DNA from: Ilyobacter_A sp963675185
GTDB taxonomy: Bacteria; Fusobacteriota; Fusobacteriia; Fusobacteriales; Fusobacteriaceae
Assembly: GCA_963675185.2 (NCBI GenBank)
Contig: CAXXOH010000003.1
Coordinates: 1,426,001-1,490,000 of the forward strand
Reading direction: 5' to 3'
DNA length: 64,000 bases
The notes under the pieces are model-generated. The model made no database searches. It had not been told where the DNA came from and saw nothing but the letters and a program-made list of their open reading frames with translations. Position 1 is the first letter of the stretch. Every line of letters starts with the position of its first letter. Positions 28,443 to 36,300 of the stretch are shown here, one piece after another. The position numbers and the translations under genes are program-made.

Positions 28443-29184
28443 CTTAGTATCAATAATAACTCCCTTGTATAACTCAGAAGATTTCATAAGAAAAACCATT
28501 GAAAGTGTACAATCACAAATCTATGAAAACTGGGAAATGATTGTAGTTGATGATGCCTCGACTGATAATGGGGTAGAGATAGTAAAAAAATATGCAGATA
28601 AGGATAGTAGAATAAAACTGATTCACTTGGATAAAAATAGTGGGGGAGCAGTAGCTAGAAATACAGCTATTAAGGTTGCAAGAGGTAAATATATTGCATT
28701 TTTAGACAGTGATGATCTATGGCACCCTGAAAAACTTGAAAAGCAGATCAGTTTTATGAAAGAAAACAACTATGCTTTTACTTTTACCAAATATCAGCAA
28801 ATGACAGAAAATGGGGATTTGTTAGAAAAGTATATAGAGGTGCCTAAAAAAATAAGCTATAGACAGTCTTTATTAAAAAATCCTATCGGATGTCTTACGG
28901 CAGTATACGATGCCGAAAAGCTTGGGAAAATATACATGCCTCATATAAGAAAAAGGCAGGACTATGCTTTGTGGCTAAAAATATTAAGGCAAGAAAAACA
29001 TGGATATGGATTGAATGAAAATTTGGCATACTACAGGTTAAGAGAGGATTCGGTTTCTTCAGATAAAATGAGTCTGATAGGCCATCAATGGAAGCTTTAT
29101 AGAAGAGTAGAGAAATTAAGTTTTTTAGAGAGTATTTTTTATATGGGGTGTGTTACTTCTCAAAAACTTTTAAAAATAAAGTAG
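28432..29184 (+). CDS. Glycosyltransferase family 2
   Basis: A 250-aa GT-A enzyme with VSIITPLYNSEDFIRKTIES, VVDDASTDNG, IAFLDSDDLWHPEKL (DXD) and a RKRQDYALWLKILR acceptor-side motif. This is the short type common in Gram-negative O-antigen loci. It is the last gene of the second block: the next 490 bp hold repeats and a gene remnant, then the TA island begins. Confidence 0.91.
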   Translation: MKNNLVSIITPLYNSEDFIRKTIESVQSQIYENWEMIVVDDASTDNGVEIVKKYADKDSRIKLIHLDKNSGGAVARNTAIKVARGKYIAFLDSDDLWHPEKLEKQISFMKENNYAFTFTKYQQMTENGDLLEKYIEVPKKISYRQSLLKNPIGCLTAVYDAEKLGKIYMPHIRKRQDYALWLKILRQEKHGYGLNENLAYYRLREDSVSSDKMSLIGHQWKLYRRVEKLSFLESIFYMGCVTSQKLLKIK

Positions 29185-29227
29185 AAAATAGATTACAGAT
29201 AATAGAGTCGAAAGTGCAGTTAATAGA

Positions 29228-29405
29228 TAAAAGAGAAAAAGAGTTAGTTTCACAGAAAAAATATATGTAAATAAAGTATTATTCAGAGCTTTTAATTAAT
29301 TTGTGTGATTAGTGAAGATTCGTGACAAAAAATATTTTTATCTTTAACTGTTTTCTCTGTGCACCTCATGGTTTAAAGCTCCGTGAGGCTCTGTGTCCAA
29401 AAAAG
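29228..29405. repeat. H-F'-H' repeat block at the left edge of the TA island
   Basis: Decayed gtttcacagaaaa (H), then ttgtgtgattagtgaagatt-cgtgac (F'), and ctctgtgcacctcatgg with gctctgtgtcc (H'). It marks the border between the second polysaccharide block and the HEPN/MNT island. Confidence 0.75.
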
Positions 29406-29516
29406 AAATTTACACTCAATCTATGCTGCTAAAATAAAAAACTTATAATGTGGGATCTCGGGTAATTCTGGGATCCTTTACTTTATATTTTATCTGGTAT
29501 ATAATTAAGGTAATGA

Positions 29517-29660
29517 ATAGCTAGAAAACTAAACCAAGTGTGGGCGAATCTGTCAACTCATAGATTAAGTTTTAGTGAGAGGATAATAAATGAAAATTTA
29601 AATGAGTATAAGGGTTCATTTTCACTGCTTGATATACAGTTGATATATTATAGACAGTAA
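29517..29660 (+). pseudogene. Unidentified gene remnant
   Basis: A 47-codon frame open from a stop at 29514 to TAA at 29658, with plausible protein composition (WANLSTHRLSF, SERIINENLNEYKG, SLLDIQLIYYRQ). No start with a Shine-Dalgarno site is seen; the GTG at 29538 is possible. It may be the 3' end of a lost gene. The family is not recognised. Upstream, aaaataaaaaacttataatg (29431-29450) resembles the sequence after the MNT gene at 32736. Confidence 0.3.
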
Positions 29661-29673
29661 ACGGTGGTGTGGA

Positions 29674-30057
29674 ATGGAAAATATAGAAAAGCTTATAATA
29701 AAAACGTTGGAAAGCTTAGACTTGGAATTTGTATATTTATTCGGGTCCTATGTAAAAGGTGGATTCAACGAGATGAGTGATGTGGACATAGCTTTTTATT
29801 CAAAAAAAACTTGTGATGAGTACAGGGTATTTATGCTTGCCCAGGAGATCGGCAGGCATATAAAAAGAGATGTTGATTTGGTGCAGCTGAGAAACTCAAG
29901 CACCGTTTTTCAAAAGCAGGTTGTGGAGAGCGGCAGGCTTATTTATGAGAAAAACCCCTTATTTAGACAGGAGTTTGAGGTGCTGGTGCTGAAAAAATAT
30001 ATGAAGCTCAGCGAGGAGAGGAAAGAAATAATAGACAACTACGAGGTGGAGCTGTGA
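29674..30057 (+). CDS. mntA: MntA-like nucleotidyltransferase antitoxin (pair 1)
   Basis: A 127-aa minimal nucleotidyltransferase. LFGSYVKGGFNEMSDVDIAF contains GSX10DXD (G24, S25, D36, D38), with a third acid in RDVDLVQL. In the MntA-HepT system the antitoxin neutralises HepT by adding AMP to a tyrosine in its active site. The downstream HepT-like gene overlaps it by 4 bp. The leader before the ATG (ggtgtggaatgga) is nearly the same as that of pair 2 at 30714, suggesting duplication of the module. Confidence 0.9.
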   Translation: MENIEKLIIKTLESLDLEFVYLFGSYVKGGFNEMSDVDIAFYSKKTCDEYRVFMLAQEIGRHIKRDVDLVQLRNSSTVFQKQVVESGRLIYEKNPLFRQEFEVLVLKKYMKLSEERKEIIDNYEVEL

Positions 30058-30461
30058 AAGATGATATTATTATAAATAAAACAGAGACTATAAAAAGATG
30101 TATTAAAAGGGTGGAGGAAGAGTATGAAGGGAATTCTGAAAATCTAAAAATATACAGGAGACAGGATTCGATAATACTAAACATACAGAGGCTGTGCGAA
30201 GCGTGTCTGGACATTGCTATACACTTTATAAGGCTAAAAAAATACGAGGTGCCCCAGACCAGCAAGGAAGCTTTTGAGGTGTTGGAAAATCATGGGATTA
30301 TTCCAAAGGAGCTCAGCCACAATCTGCAGGGGATGGTTGGATTTAGGAATATAGCGGTGCACGACTACCAGAAATTAAATTTAAAAGTAGTCCAGGCAGT
30401 TGTTGAAAAACATCTACATGACGGCCTTAAGTTGGCAAAATGTGTTTTAGAATCAGATTAG
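30054..30461 (+). CDS. hepT: HepT-like HEPN ribonuclease toxin (pair 1, intact motif)
   Basis: A 135-aa all-helical HEPN protein. VGFRNIAVHDYQ contains the complete RX4HXY motif (R98, H103, Y105) required for RNA cleavage; Y105 is the position modified by MntA in the characterised system. It starts at GTG 30054 inside the mntA stop region (coupled translation). As the catalytic residues are intact, this pair is likely functional, in defence or maintenance (inference). Confidence 0.9.
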   Translation: MKDDIIINKTETIKRCIKRVEEEYEGNSENLKIYRRQDSIILNIQRLCEACLDIAIHFIRLKKYEVPQTSKEAFEVLENHGIIPKELSHNLQGMVGFRNIAVHDYQKLNLKVVQAVVEKHLHDGLKLAKCVLESD

Positions 30462-30471
30462 CTAAAAAAAA

Positions 30472-30618
30472 TTGTCCACTGAGTCGCGTAGAGGAAAAGA
30501 TCTAGTTTCGCAGAGAATGAGTAAAAGTCTTTATTTTTTTAGGTTTTAAATGATTAGTGAGATTTGTGTAATTCTTGACAAAAGATGATTTTGACTTTAA
30601 GGATCTTCTGTGTCCCAA
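30472..30618. repeat. Decayed H-F'-H' repeat block between TA pairs 1 and 2
   Basis: tgtccactgagtcgcgtaga (H), gtttcgcagag, then tgagatttgtgtaattcttg (F') and cttctgtgtccc (H'). It is more degenerate than the copies nearby. Confidence 0.6.
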
Positions 30619-30713
30619 AAGATTTTTTGAATAAAATTAGTAATTCATCGCAATAATTTTAAATAGCAACTTGGGTTAATTATTCTAGGGTAGACACTGG
30701 ATGGTGATGTGGA

Positions 30714-31124
30714 ATGGAGAGCATAGAAAAAATCATTTTAAAAAAATTTGAGAAAACAGATGTCAGGTTAATATATTTGTTCGGATCTTACGCTAAGGGA
30801 AATCACACCAGTGATAGTGACGTTGATATAGCTGTGCTTTCGGAGAAAAAATTGAATTCAGATGAAATCTTTAATTTTAAAATGGAACTTGTGGATGCTT
30901 TGGGGAAAAAAGTAGATCTTATAGATTTGTCAAACTGTAATATAATAATTGCTTATCAAGTTGTGAATAAGGGTAAGAATATTTTAGAAAAGAATAAGTC
31001 AGAGAGGCTTAATTATGAATACCGGATTGCCGCTAAGTATCTTCAGTATATTGATGATGTAAAAGTCGTGAAGCAGAAAATAAAAGAGAGAGGTTATGTG
31101 TATGGAGGAGATACTACTAGTTAA
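30714..31124 (+). CDS. mntA: MntA-like nucleotidyltransferase antitoxin (pair 2)
   Basis: A 136-aa nucleotidyltransferase with LFGSYAKGNHTSDSDVDIAV (G24, S25, D36, D38; GSX10DXD) and a third acid in KKVDLIDL. It is closely related in layout to the copy at 29674, with the same length class and the same gatgtggaatgga leader. It overlaps the following HEPN gene by 29 bp. Its own active site looks intact even though its partner has lost the catalytic arginine. Confidence 0.9.
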   Translation: MESIEKIILKKFEKTDVRLIYLFGSYAKGNHTSDSDVDIAVLSEKKLNSDEIFNFKMELVDALGKKVDLIDLSNCNIIIAYQVVNKGKNILEKNKSERLNYEYRIAAKYLQYIDDVKVVKQKIKERGYVYGGDTTS

Positions 31125-31533
31125 GATAGAGTCCATTGAAAAATGTCTGGAAAGAATAGAGCAGAAGCTGAGAAAAGATGATTTTACACTAGAAGACTAC
31201 GATACACAGGATATAATAGTCTTAAACCTTCAGAGGGCCTGCCAGCAGAGTATAGATCTTGCTATGTTTATAGTGGCAGAGATGGGTCTTGGGATGCCAA
31301 GGGACAGCGGCGATGCATTTGAAAAACTGTTTGAAAAAGGAATTATAACAGAATCTACACTGAAAGCAATGAAGTCTATGGTGGGGTTTGGGAATGTGGC
31401 GGTGCACCAGTATCAAAAAATAGATTATAAAATTGTTGAAAAGGTTATACGTGAACATTTAGGGGATTTTAGAATGTATAATAGGGCGCTTATAAATAAG
31501 CTTATTGGGGGGGGAATAGTTAACAGAGTATAG
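31096..31533 (+). CDS. HepT-like HEPN protein with lost catalytic Arg (pair 2)
   Basis: A 145-aa HEPN protein aligned along its length with the HepT at 30054. The motif region reads VGFGNVAVHQYQ, so the Arg of RX4HXY is Gly99 (codon ggg at 31390-31392), while H104 and Y106 remain. An agg-to-ggg change would explain it. In studied HepT proteins this Arg is needed for RNase activity, so this copy is predicted inactive or altered. The reading frame is otherwise intact and the Tyr acceptor is kept. Confidence 0.88.
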   Translation: MCMEEILLVKIESIEKCLERIEQKLRKDDFTLEDYDTQDIIVLNLQRACQQSIDLAMFIVAEMGLGMPRDSGDAFEKLFEKGIITESTLKAMKSMVGFGNVAVHQYQKIDYKIVEKVIREHLGDFRMYNRALINKLIGGGIVNRV

Positions 31534-31984
31534 TTGAAATAATTTAACTACCCTCTGTATCTGTTCACTATGTACTGTGTCTAAAGTCATAGAAATAGAA
31601 AAATATTTTTTTAGTCACGAATAAAAAATCAAATAAAATGATATTTTGGACACAGAGCTGCACGGAGTGAAATAAAGAGTTTCACAGAGGAGTCGAGGCA
31701 GCTAATAAAGGCAGCTGATAGATGGTAGAGTACAGATAACAACTAAAAATGAATTTGATTTTTCTCTATTCACCGCTAACTTTAAACTGAATTAAAGGTT
31801 TTCTCTGTGAGCCTCATGTTTTAAATCTCTGTGTCTAAAGAAATTTTTCAAATAAATTTAGTGTTAATTGCTTATTTAATTAAGCAGCGGCTTGAGTCAA
31901 TTAATAGAGTATAGATGAAATAATTTAACTACCCTCTATATCTGTTCACTATGTACTGTATTTAAAAGATTCTGTGACCAAAAA
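31534..31984. repeat. Composite repeat block (H, H' and a 'ctgttcactatgtac' module)
   Basis: About 450 bp without a gene. Contents in order: aactaccctctgtatctgtt followed by cactatgtactgt (31548-31579), tagtcacgaataaa (F), ggacacagagctgcacgg and gtttcacagagg (H, 31647-31692), ctctgtgagcctcatg (H', about 31802), a second copy of the ctgttcactatgtact module (31924-31960) and ctgtgaccaaaa. The 31790-31984 part is almost identical to 34040-34245. Confidence 0.8.
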
Positions 31985-32027
31985 AGAATTTTATACTCAA
32001 AAGAGAATGCAAATATTTGGAGGTAAG

Positions 32028-32447
32028 ATGCTGGAATTAGAAAGTTTAAAAAAAGCTATAGTTTCTTTGGAAGAATTGTTAAAAAGAACGGAAGACAAAG
32101 AATATATGTCTAATTTTGACAAGATAGCAGTAAATGGCCTTAGGGCGGGTGTCATACAAAACTTTGAGTTTACATATGAGCTAGCCTGGAAATACATGAA
32201 AAGATGGCTTGAAAATAATATTGGGGCAACGGCTGTGGATGGGGTCTCCAGGAGGCAGTTGTTTAGGTTTGGAGCAGAGAACCATCTCATATATGATGTA
32301 GATACTTGGATGGATTTTCATTTAGCAAGAAATAAGACTTCCCATACATATAATTTAGATACAGCTGATGAGGTGTATGAGGCTGCGGTGGAATTTTTAG
32401 CAGAAGTTAAGAAGCTGTATAGAAATCTCGAGGCGAGAAATGATTAA
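32028..32447 (+). CDS. HI0074-type HEPN/nucleotidyltransferase substrate-binding protein (pair 3)
   Basis: A 139-aa helical protein of the HI0074 family, which partners a small MNT nucleotidyltransferase. It has VIQNFEFTYELAWKYMKRWL and HLARNKTSHTYNL; the latter holds an intact RX4HXY (R101, H106, Y108), as in HEPN toxins. An in-frame GTG at 31974 lies inside a repeat; ATG 32028 has GGAGGT 3 bp upstream and matches the length of the second copy at 35881. Gene order is HEPN before MNT, opposite to pairs 1 and 2. The RNase role is inference from the motif. Confidence 0.88.
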   Translation: MLELESLKKAIVSLEELLKRTEDKEYMSNFDKIAVNGLRAGVIQNFEFTYELAWKYMKRWLENNIGATAVDGVSRRQLFRFGAENHLIYDVDTWMDFHLARNKTSHTYNLDTADEVYEAAVEFLAEVKKLYRNLEARND

Positions 32448-32736
32448 TATAGAGAAAAATGAGCTGGAAACTGTAAAAAGTATTTTGAGAAAATATTTTC
32501 CAAAATGTGAAATCAGAGTTTTTGGATCCAGGATAACAGAAAATTATAAAAAGTATTCAGATTTAGATATAGCTGTAGTGGGTGGGGAAAAGCTTGATAT
32601 AAAACTTTTAAATAGGGCCATAGAGGCTTTTGAGTACTCAGAGCTGCCGTTTAGAATAGATGTGATGGATTATAATAGGCTGGAAGAAAGTTTCAAAAGA
32701 TCAATAGATAGAGGGTATGAAATATTGAAAATATAG
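32440..32736 (+). CDS. MNT-type minimal nucleotidyltransferase (pair 3)
   Basis: A 98-aa HI0073-like nucleotidyltransferase with VFGSRITENYKKYSDLDIAV (G29, S30, D41, D43) and RIDVMDY as the third acid. It overlaps the HEPN gene by 8 bp. By analogy with MntA it may modify and silence its HEPN partner. Its last 20 codons and 3' flank recur as a fragment at 34250-34318. Confidence 0.88.
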   Translation: MINIEKNELETVKSILRKYFPKCEIRVFGSRITENYKKYSDLDIAVVGGEKLDIKLLNRAIEAFEYSELPFRIDVMDYNRLEESFKRSIDRGYEILKI

Positions 32737-32810
32737 CTGCATTATTAGTTCAAAATAAAAAGCTTACAATGTGAATCGCAGATCATTGAAAAAATAAAAA
32801 TAACCTAAGT

Positions 32811-33030
32811 TGCTGCCTGTATCTAAACTTTATTTAAAGTCATAGAAATAGAAAAATATTTTATTAGTCACGAATAAAAAATCAAATAAAATTATATTTC
32901 GGACACAGAGCCGCACGGAGTAAAATAAAGAGTTTCACAGAGGAGTCGAGGCAGCTGGCAGCTGATAGATGACAGAGTACAGATAATAACTAAAAAAGAA
33001 TTTAACTACTCTCTATTATCTGTTCACTAT
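32811..33030. repeat. Repeat block upstream of the pRiA4b ORF-3-like gene
   Basis: ttgctgcctgtatctaaact (32818), tagtcacgaataaa (F), ggacacagagccgcacgg and gtttcacagagg (H), ggcagctgatagatgacaga and aactactctctattatctgt. It is about 90% like the block at 31590-31760 by eye. Confidence 0.8.
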
Positions 33031-33050
33031 GAAAAGAAGGAAGTGTATTT

Positions 33051-33653
33051 ATGAAAAAGATATATCAGTTTAGAATAGACTTGGATTATACCAAGCCCCC
33101 TATCTGGAGGAGGGTGCAGGTAAATGAGCACACAAATTTTGAGGAGTTTCATAATATAATACAGATTTTGTTTGGATGGGAAAATTCGCATCTAAACTCC
33201 TTTGAAATAACAAATGGAAATTCCAGGATTTTTATAGAGAAAAAAATGAAGGATAACGATTATCTTGGATCTTTCGGCTTCATTAATATGACGCTGGATC
33301 AAAAAAAGACCAAGCTGAGGGATGTATTTGAAAAGCATAAGAAAATAAGGTACACCTATGATTTTGGGGCTAGCTGGGAGCACACTATAAAATTGGAAAA
33401 AGAGCTGGAGGGTGAGCTGGACTTCCCTGTGTGTACAGGCGGGAGAAGTTATTCCCTGGTGGAGGACGCCGATGACGAGTATAGTGACGTTTATTATGCC
33501 CTGGACAATCCTGACAGATGCAGTAAAGAAGAGTACGACCAAGCTGTTGAAACCATGAAAAAACTGGGAAAGCTGATGGACAAGGAAATTATAAATGAAA
33601 ATTTAAAAGGGTATAGGGATCTGTCCTCGCTGCTTTATATGCTGGAAGAGTAG
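33051..33653 (+). CDS. Plasmid pRiA4b ORF-3 family protein
   Basis: A 200-aa protein with the family start KKIYQFRIDLDYTKPPIWRR, followed by FEEFHNIIQILFGWENSHLN and YTYDFGASWEHTIKLEKEL, then an acidic stretch VEDADDEYSDVYYALDN. The family is often found near mobile elements; its function is unknown. Here it stands alone between two repeat blocks in the TA island, which suggests a mobile or accessory cassette. AAGAAGGAAG precedes the ATG. Confidence 0.88.
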   Translation: MKKIYQFRIDLDYTKPPIWRRVQVNEHTNFEEFHNIIQILFGWENSHLNSFEITNGNSRIFIEKKMKDNDYLGSFGFINMTLDQKKTKLRDVFEKHKKIRYTYDFGASWEHTIKLEKELEGELDFPVCTGGRSYSLVEDADDEYSDVYYALDNPDRCSKEEYDQAVETMKKLGKLMDKEIINENLKGYRDLSSLLYMLEE

Positions 33654-33723
33654 TGATGGGGAGCTGAGAATAGGCAAAGTTTAGATGAACAAGATGCAGG
33701 GGAGCAGATTATATTTGGACTAA

Positions 33724-33849
33724 GCAGGAGAGGATTCTATTAATGAGGACACATCCTGGGAAATATTTACAAAAATTAAAGAGGAGTATGTGGGGATTTT
33801 TAAAGAATTTGAGGAGAAAATAGATAATGCAGTGGCGGATTCGAAATAA
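33724..33849 (+). pseudogene. Unidentified gene remnant after the ORF-3-like gene
   Basis: A 41-codon frame between stops (SINEDTSWEIFTKIKEEYVG, then FKEFEEKIDNAVADSK) with amphipathic helical character and no start codon with a ribosome site. It looks like the 3' end of a lost gene. The family is not recognised. The surrounding 33654-33917 has no other gene. Confidence 0.35.
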
Positions 33850-33867
33850 ATTCCTTGGTATCAATTA

Positions 33868-34246
33868 AGCTGAGTTGCTGCCTGTATCTAAACTTTGTTT
33901 AAGATCTAAAGTTGATAATAAAATTATATTTCGGACACAGAGCTGCACGTAGAAAAAAGAGAGAGTTTCACAGATCAGTCAAGGCAGCTGATAGATGACA
34001 GAGTACAGATAACAACTAAAAAGGAATTTGGTTTATCTCTATTCTAAAGGTTTTCTCTGTGAGCCTCATGTTTTAAATCTCTGTGAAGCTCTGTGTCTAA
34101 AGAAATTTTTCAAATAAATTCAGTGTTAATTGCTTATTTGATTAAGCAGCGGCTTGAGTCAATTAATAGAGTATAGATGAAATAATTTAACTACTCTCTA
34201 TATCTGTTCACTATGTACTGTATTTAAAAGATTCTGTGACCAAAAC
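33868..34246. repeat. Repeat block duplicated from 31.6-32.0 kb
   Basis: ttgctgcctgtatctaaact, ggacacagagctgcacg (H), gtttcacag, ggcagctgatagatgacaga, ctctgtgagcctcatg and ctctgtgaagctctgtg (H'), then a stretch from about 34040 to 34245 that is almost identical to 31790-31984, including the ctgttcactatgtactgt module and attctgtgaccaaaa. At 34246 the similarity to the 31.9-kb copy stops abruptly. Confidence 0.85.
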
Positions 34247-34249
34247 AGG

Positions 34250-34318
34250 CGGGAAGAGAGTTTTAAAAGAATAATAGATGGAAGATATGAAATAGAGGTA
34301 TTATTAGTTCGAAAATAA
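34250..34318 (+). pseudogene. 3' fragment of an MNT nucleotidyltransferase gene
   Basis: Encodes REESFKRIIDGRYEIE, matching LEESFKRSIDRGYEILK at the end of the MNT protein at 32440. The following attattagttcgaaaataaa and agcttacaatatgaat match the flank after 32736. Joined to the upstream flank at 34246, it is what remains of a HEPN/MNT module after an internal deletion of roughly 650 bp. Confidence 0.7.
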
Positions 34319-34486
34319 AAAGCTTACAATATGAATTACAGGTCATAGAAAAACACCAATATTGTATGATTGAATTTTTTAGAGTAATGTCGTACAATAT
34401 TATAAAAAGATAAATTTAGATATAGTTTTGGAAAAATATGCTAATCCCATTGTATTATATAGGGAGGGCAAAAAAGGACATAGTAT

Positions 34487-34672
34487 ATGTTAGCTGATAT
34501 TAAAAATGATTTGCTCTATATATTAAATATGCTGGAGAGTATTGAGAAAATAAAAATATATTCAAAGAATTTTGACAATGCAGAAGATTTTTTTAATTCA
34601 AACGATCAGATTAATTTTAATGCGGCATTAAACCTATTTGGAAATTTGGGTTATAAAAAACCAATTGCCTAA
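34487..34672 (+). pseudogene. Truncated DUF86/HepT-like HEPN fragment
   Basis: 61 codons. DIKNDLLYILNMLESIEKIK and AEDFFNSNDQINFNAALNLF are the N-terminal half of a DUF86 (HepT-like) protein. The sequence then departs from the family (NLGYKKPIA) and stops, so the half carrying RX4HXY is missing. A frame shifted by +1 continues from 34638. GGGAGGGC lies upstream of the ATG. No MNT partner is adjacent. Confidence 0.65.
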
Positions 34673-34916
34673 TTTAAAACCTCTTTTAGAAGTAATGGTA
34701 ACTTTAGAATTATCAGAGGGAAATTTTGAAGTAGAAGAATTTCAAATTTCCAAGGGGAGAATATACTATAAACATGTTGATTTTAATAGAATAGAGACAA
34801 TGCCTGGTGAATATATAGAAGAAAAATTAAAGTGTATTAAAAACAACAACAAACCATCTTTAAAATATTCCTTAGAGGCGGTTTGTTTTTTTGTTGCAAA
34901 ACACAGAGCTTTTTAG
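34638..34916 (+). CDS. Hypothetical protein, possibly a fused or truncated remnant
   Basis: A 92-codon frame overlapping the HEPN fragment in the next frame. The convincing part starts near 34676 (LKPLLEVMVTLELSEGNFEV, then FQISKGRIYYKHVDFNRIET). No good ribosome site precedes the ATG at 34638. Near the end, aacaaacc (34848) and ggtttgtt (34877) form an inverted repeat followed by T-rich sequence, so the last 20 codons may be terminator-like DNA. The family is not recognised; it may be a piece of a gene left by the deletion that cut the HEPN gene. Confidence 0.35.
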   Translation: MEIWVIKNQLPNLKPLLEVMVTLELSEGNFEVEEFQISKGRIYYKHVDFNRIETMPGEYIEEKLKCIKNNNKPSLKYSLEAVCFFVAKHRAF

Positions 34917-34929
34917 AAAGGATGATAAA

Positions 34930-35610
34930 ATGAAAAATGAATTGATTTTGGATTATATAAGGGCAGCTGTAAATCTATATGGGGTTGCCCCTTTAAATAA
35001 AGTAGTCGAGATTTATAATATGCACAATGGTGATGAGATTATCGCCCAAGATTTAGATGGATTTAAAAAGGTGGAAAAGGAATATTTCACATATCACAGA
35101 GGCTGTTTTGTCCATGAAGCTATCCTTATGTACGATGAGTTTGATTTCATGACAATGAAGCAAAAGGACAAGCCCTACTATATGCCGCCCAAGGAAGAAT
35201 TTATGAAGTATGCTGATGATTTTTATTTTGAGAGGACTAAAGAGTATGAAAAATTAAAAATCTTTATAAAAAAGAATATATCGAAAGATGAAGAGATGGC
35301 GGAAGAGATTTGCGAGGATATTCAGCTAAGCTGTACCATCGATTTTTCACTGGGCAGTGTTATAGGTGAATTTGAGAGGCGAAATATTGTGTTTGAAAGT
35401 GAAGCCCAGGTCAAGGAATTGGCGACCCTTATTATAAATCTTGCAAATAGTACAAGGTTATGGGAAAATAACGGCTACACTCCAGAGGAAATAAACAGAA
35501 TTAACGGGTCTGGGAGTGCAGCTAGTGTCAGAAAACACAAAAAAATAGGAAGAAACGATCCTTGTCCATGCGGCAGCGGTAAGAAATATAAGAAATGCTG
35601 CGGTATGTAA
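34930..35610 (+). CDS. SEC-C metal-binding motif protein
   Basis: A 226-aa protein whose C-terminus, RNDPCPCGSGKKYKKCCGM, is a complete SEC-C zinc-binding motif (CXCX8CC type), as at the end of SecA and in many accessory proteins. The N-terminal 190 aa are helical and acidic (LDYIRAAVNLYGVAPLNKVV) and not assigned. ATG 34930 is preferred; an upstream in-frame TTG lies in the previous frame. It lies between broken genes and a repeat block in the TA island. Function unknown. Confidence 0.85.
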   Translation: MKNELILDYIRAAVNLYGVAPLNKVVEIYNMHNGDEIIAQDLDGFKKVEKEYFTYHRGCFVHEAILMYDEFDFMTMKQKDKPYYMPPKEEFMKYADDFYFERTKEYEKLKIFIKKNISKDEEMAEEICEDIQLSCTIDFSLGSVIGEFERRNIVFESEAQVKELATLIINLANSTRLWENNGYTPEEINRINGSGSAASVRKHKKIGRNDPCPCGSGKKYKKCCGM

Positions 35611-35639
35611 CACTAGAATGAACTAAAAAATGCATGTAA

Positions 35640-35836
35640 AAAATAATAAAAACATTTCTGGCACAGAATAACACAGAGCAGTCAAGGCAGCTAATAGATG
35701 ACAGAGTACAGATAATAACTAAAAAGGAATTCAACTTTTCTCTATTCACTGCTAACTTTAAAATGAATTAAAGGTTTTCTCTGTGCAGCTCATGTTTTAA
35801 AACTCGGTGAAACTCTGTGACCAAAAAAGAGTTTTC
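35640..35836. repeat. H-H' repeat block before pair 4
   Basis: ggcacagaataacacagag (H), ggcagctaatagatgacaga, ctctgtgcagctcatg and ggtgaaactctgtgacc (H'). It matches the blocks at 31.6, 32.9 and 33.9 kb. Confidence 0.8.
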
Positions 35837-35880
35837 CAGATTTTAATTATTCATCTATATGCAGTATAGAGAGGGGAAGT

Positions 35881-36300
35881 ATGGCTAAGAGATGGCAAGA
35901 GAGAATGATAGATCTTGAAAATGCAGTAAAGAGGCTGGACGAGGCTATAAATGACAGCTTGGAGTATAAATTGGATAGCTTAAAAGATTCTGTTATACAA
36001 AGATTCGAATTTACCCTGGAGCTTTGTTGGAAGGGGATGAAGATATACCTTAACAGTGAAGGGGTGCTGGGAGCTACAAGCCCTAGGGCTACTATAAGGG
36101 AGGCTTTTTCAAATTCTCTCATAGAGGATGGTCAAGTATGGATGGATATGCTAAATGACAGGAATTTAACAAGCCATACTTACAATCAAAAAATGGCAGA
36201 TGAAATCTATGAAAATATAGTCAATGAATATTTCGAGGAAATTAAAAAGCTTTTAGAAATGCTAAAGGAAAAGGAAGTAGATGAAAAATGTTTGGTTTAG
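35881..36300 (+). CDS. HI0074-type HEPN/nucleotidyltransferase substrate-binding protein (pair 4)
   Basis: A 139-aa protein with the same plan as the gene at 32028. It has SVIQRFEFTLELCWKGMKIY and an intact RX4HXY in LNDRNLTSHTYNQ (R94, H99, Y101). GAGAGGGGA precedes the ATG. It overlaps the following MNT gene by 13 bp. Sequence identity to pair 3 is moderate, so the two look like separate acquisitions or an old duplication. Confidence 0.88.
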   Translation: MAKRWQERMIDLENAVKRLDEAINDSLEYKLDSLKDSVIQRFEFTLELCWKGMKIYLNSEGVLGATSPRATIREAFSNSLIEDGQVWMDMLNDRNLTSHTYNQKMADEIYENIVNEYFEEIKKLLEMLKEKEVDEKCLV

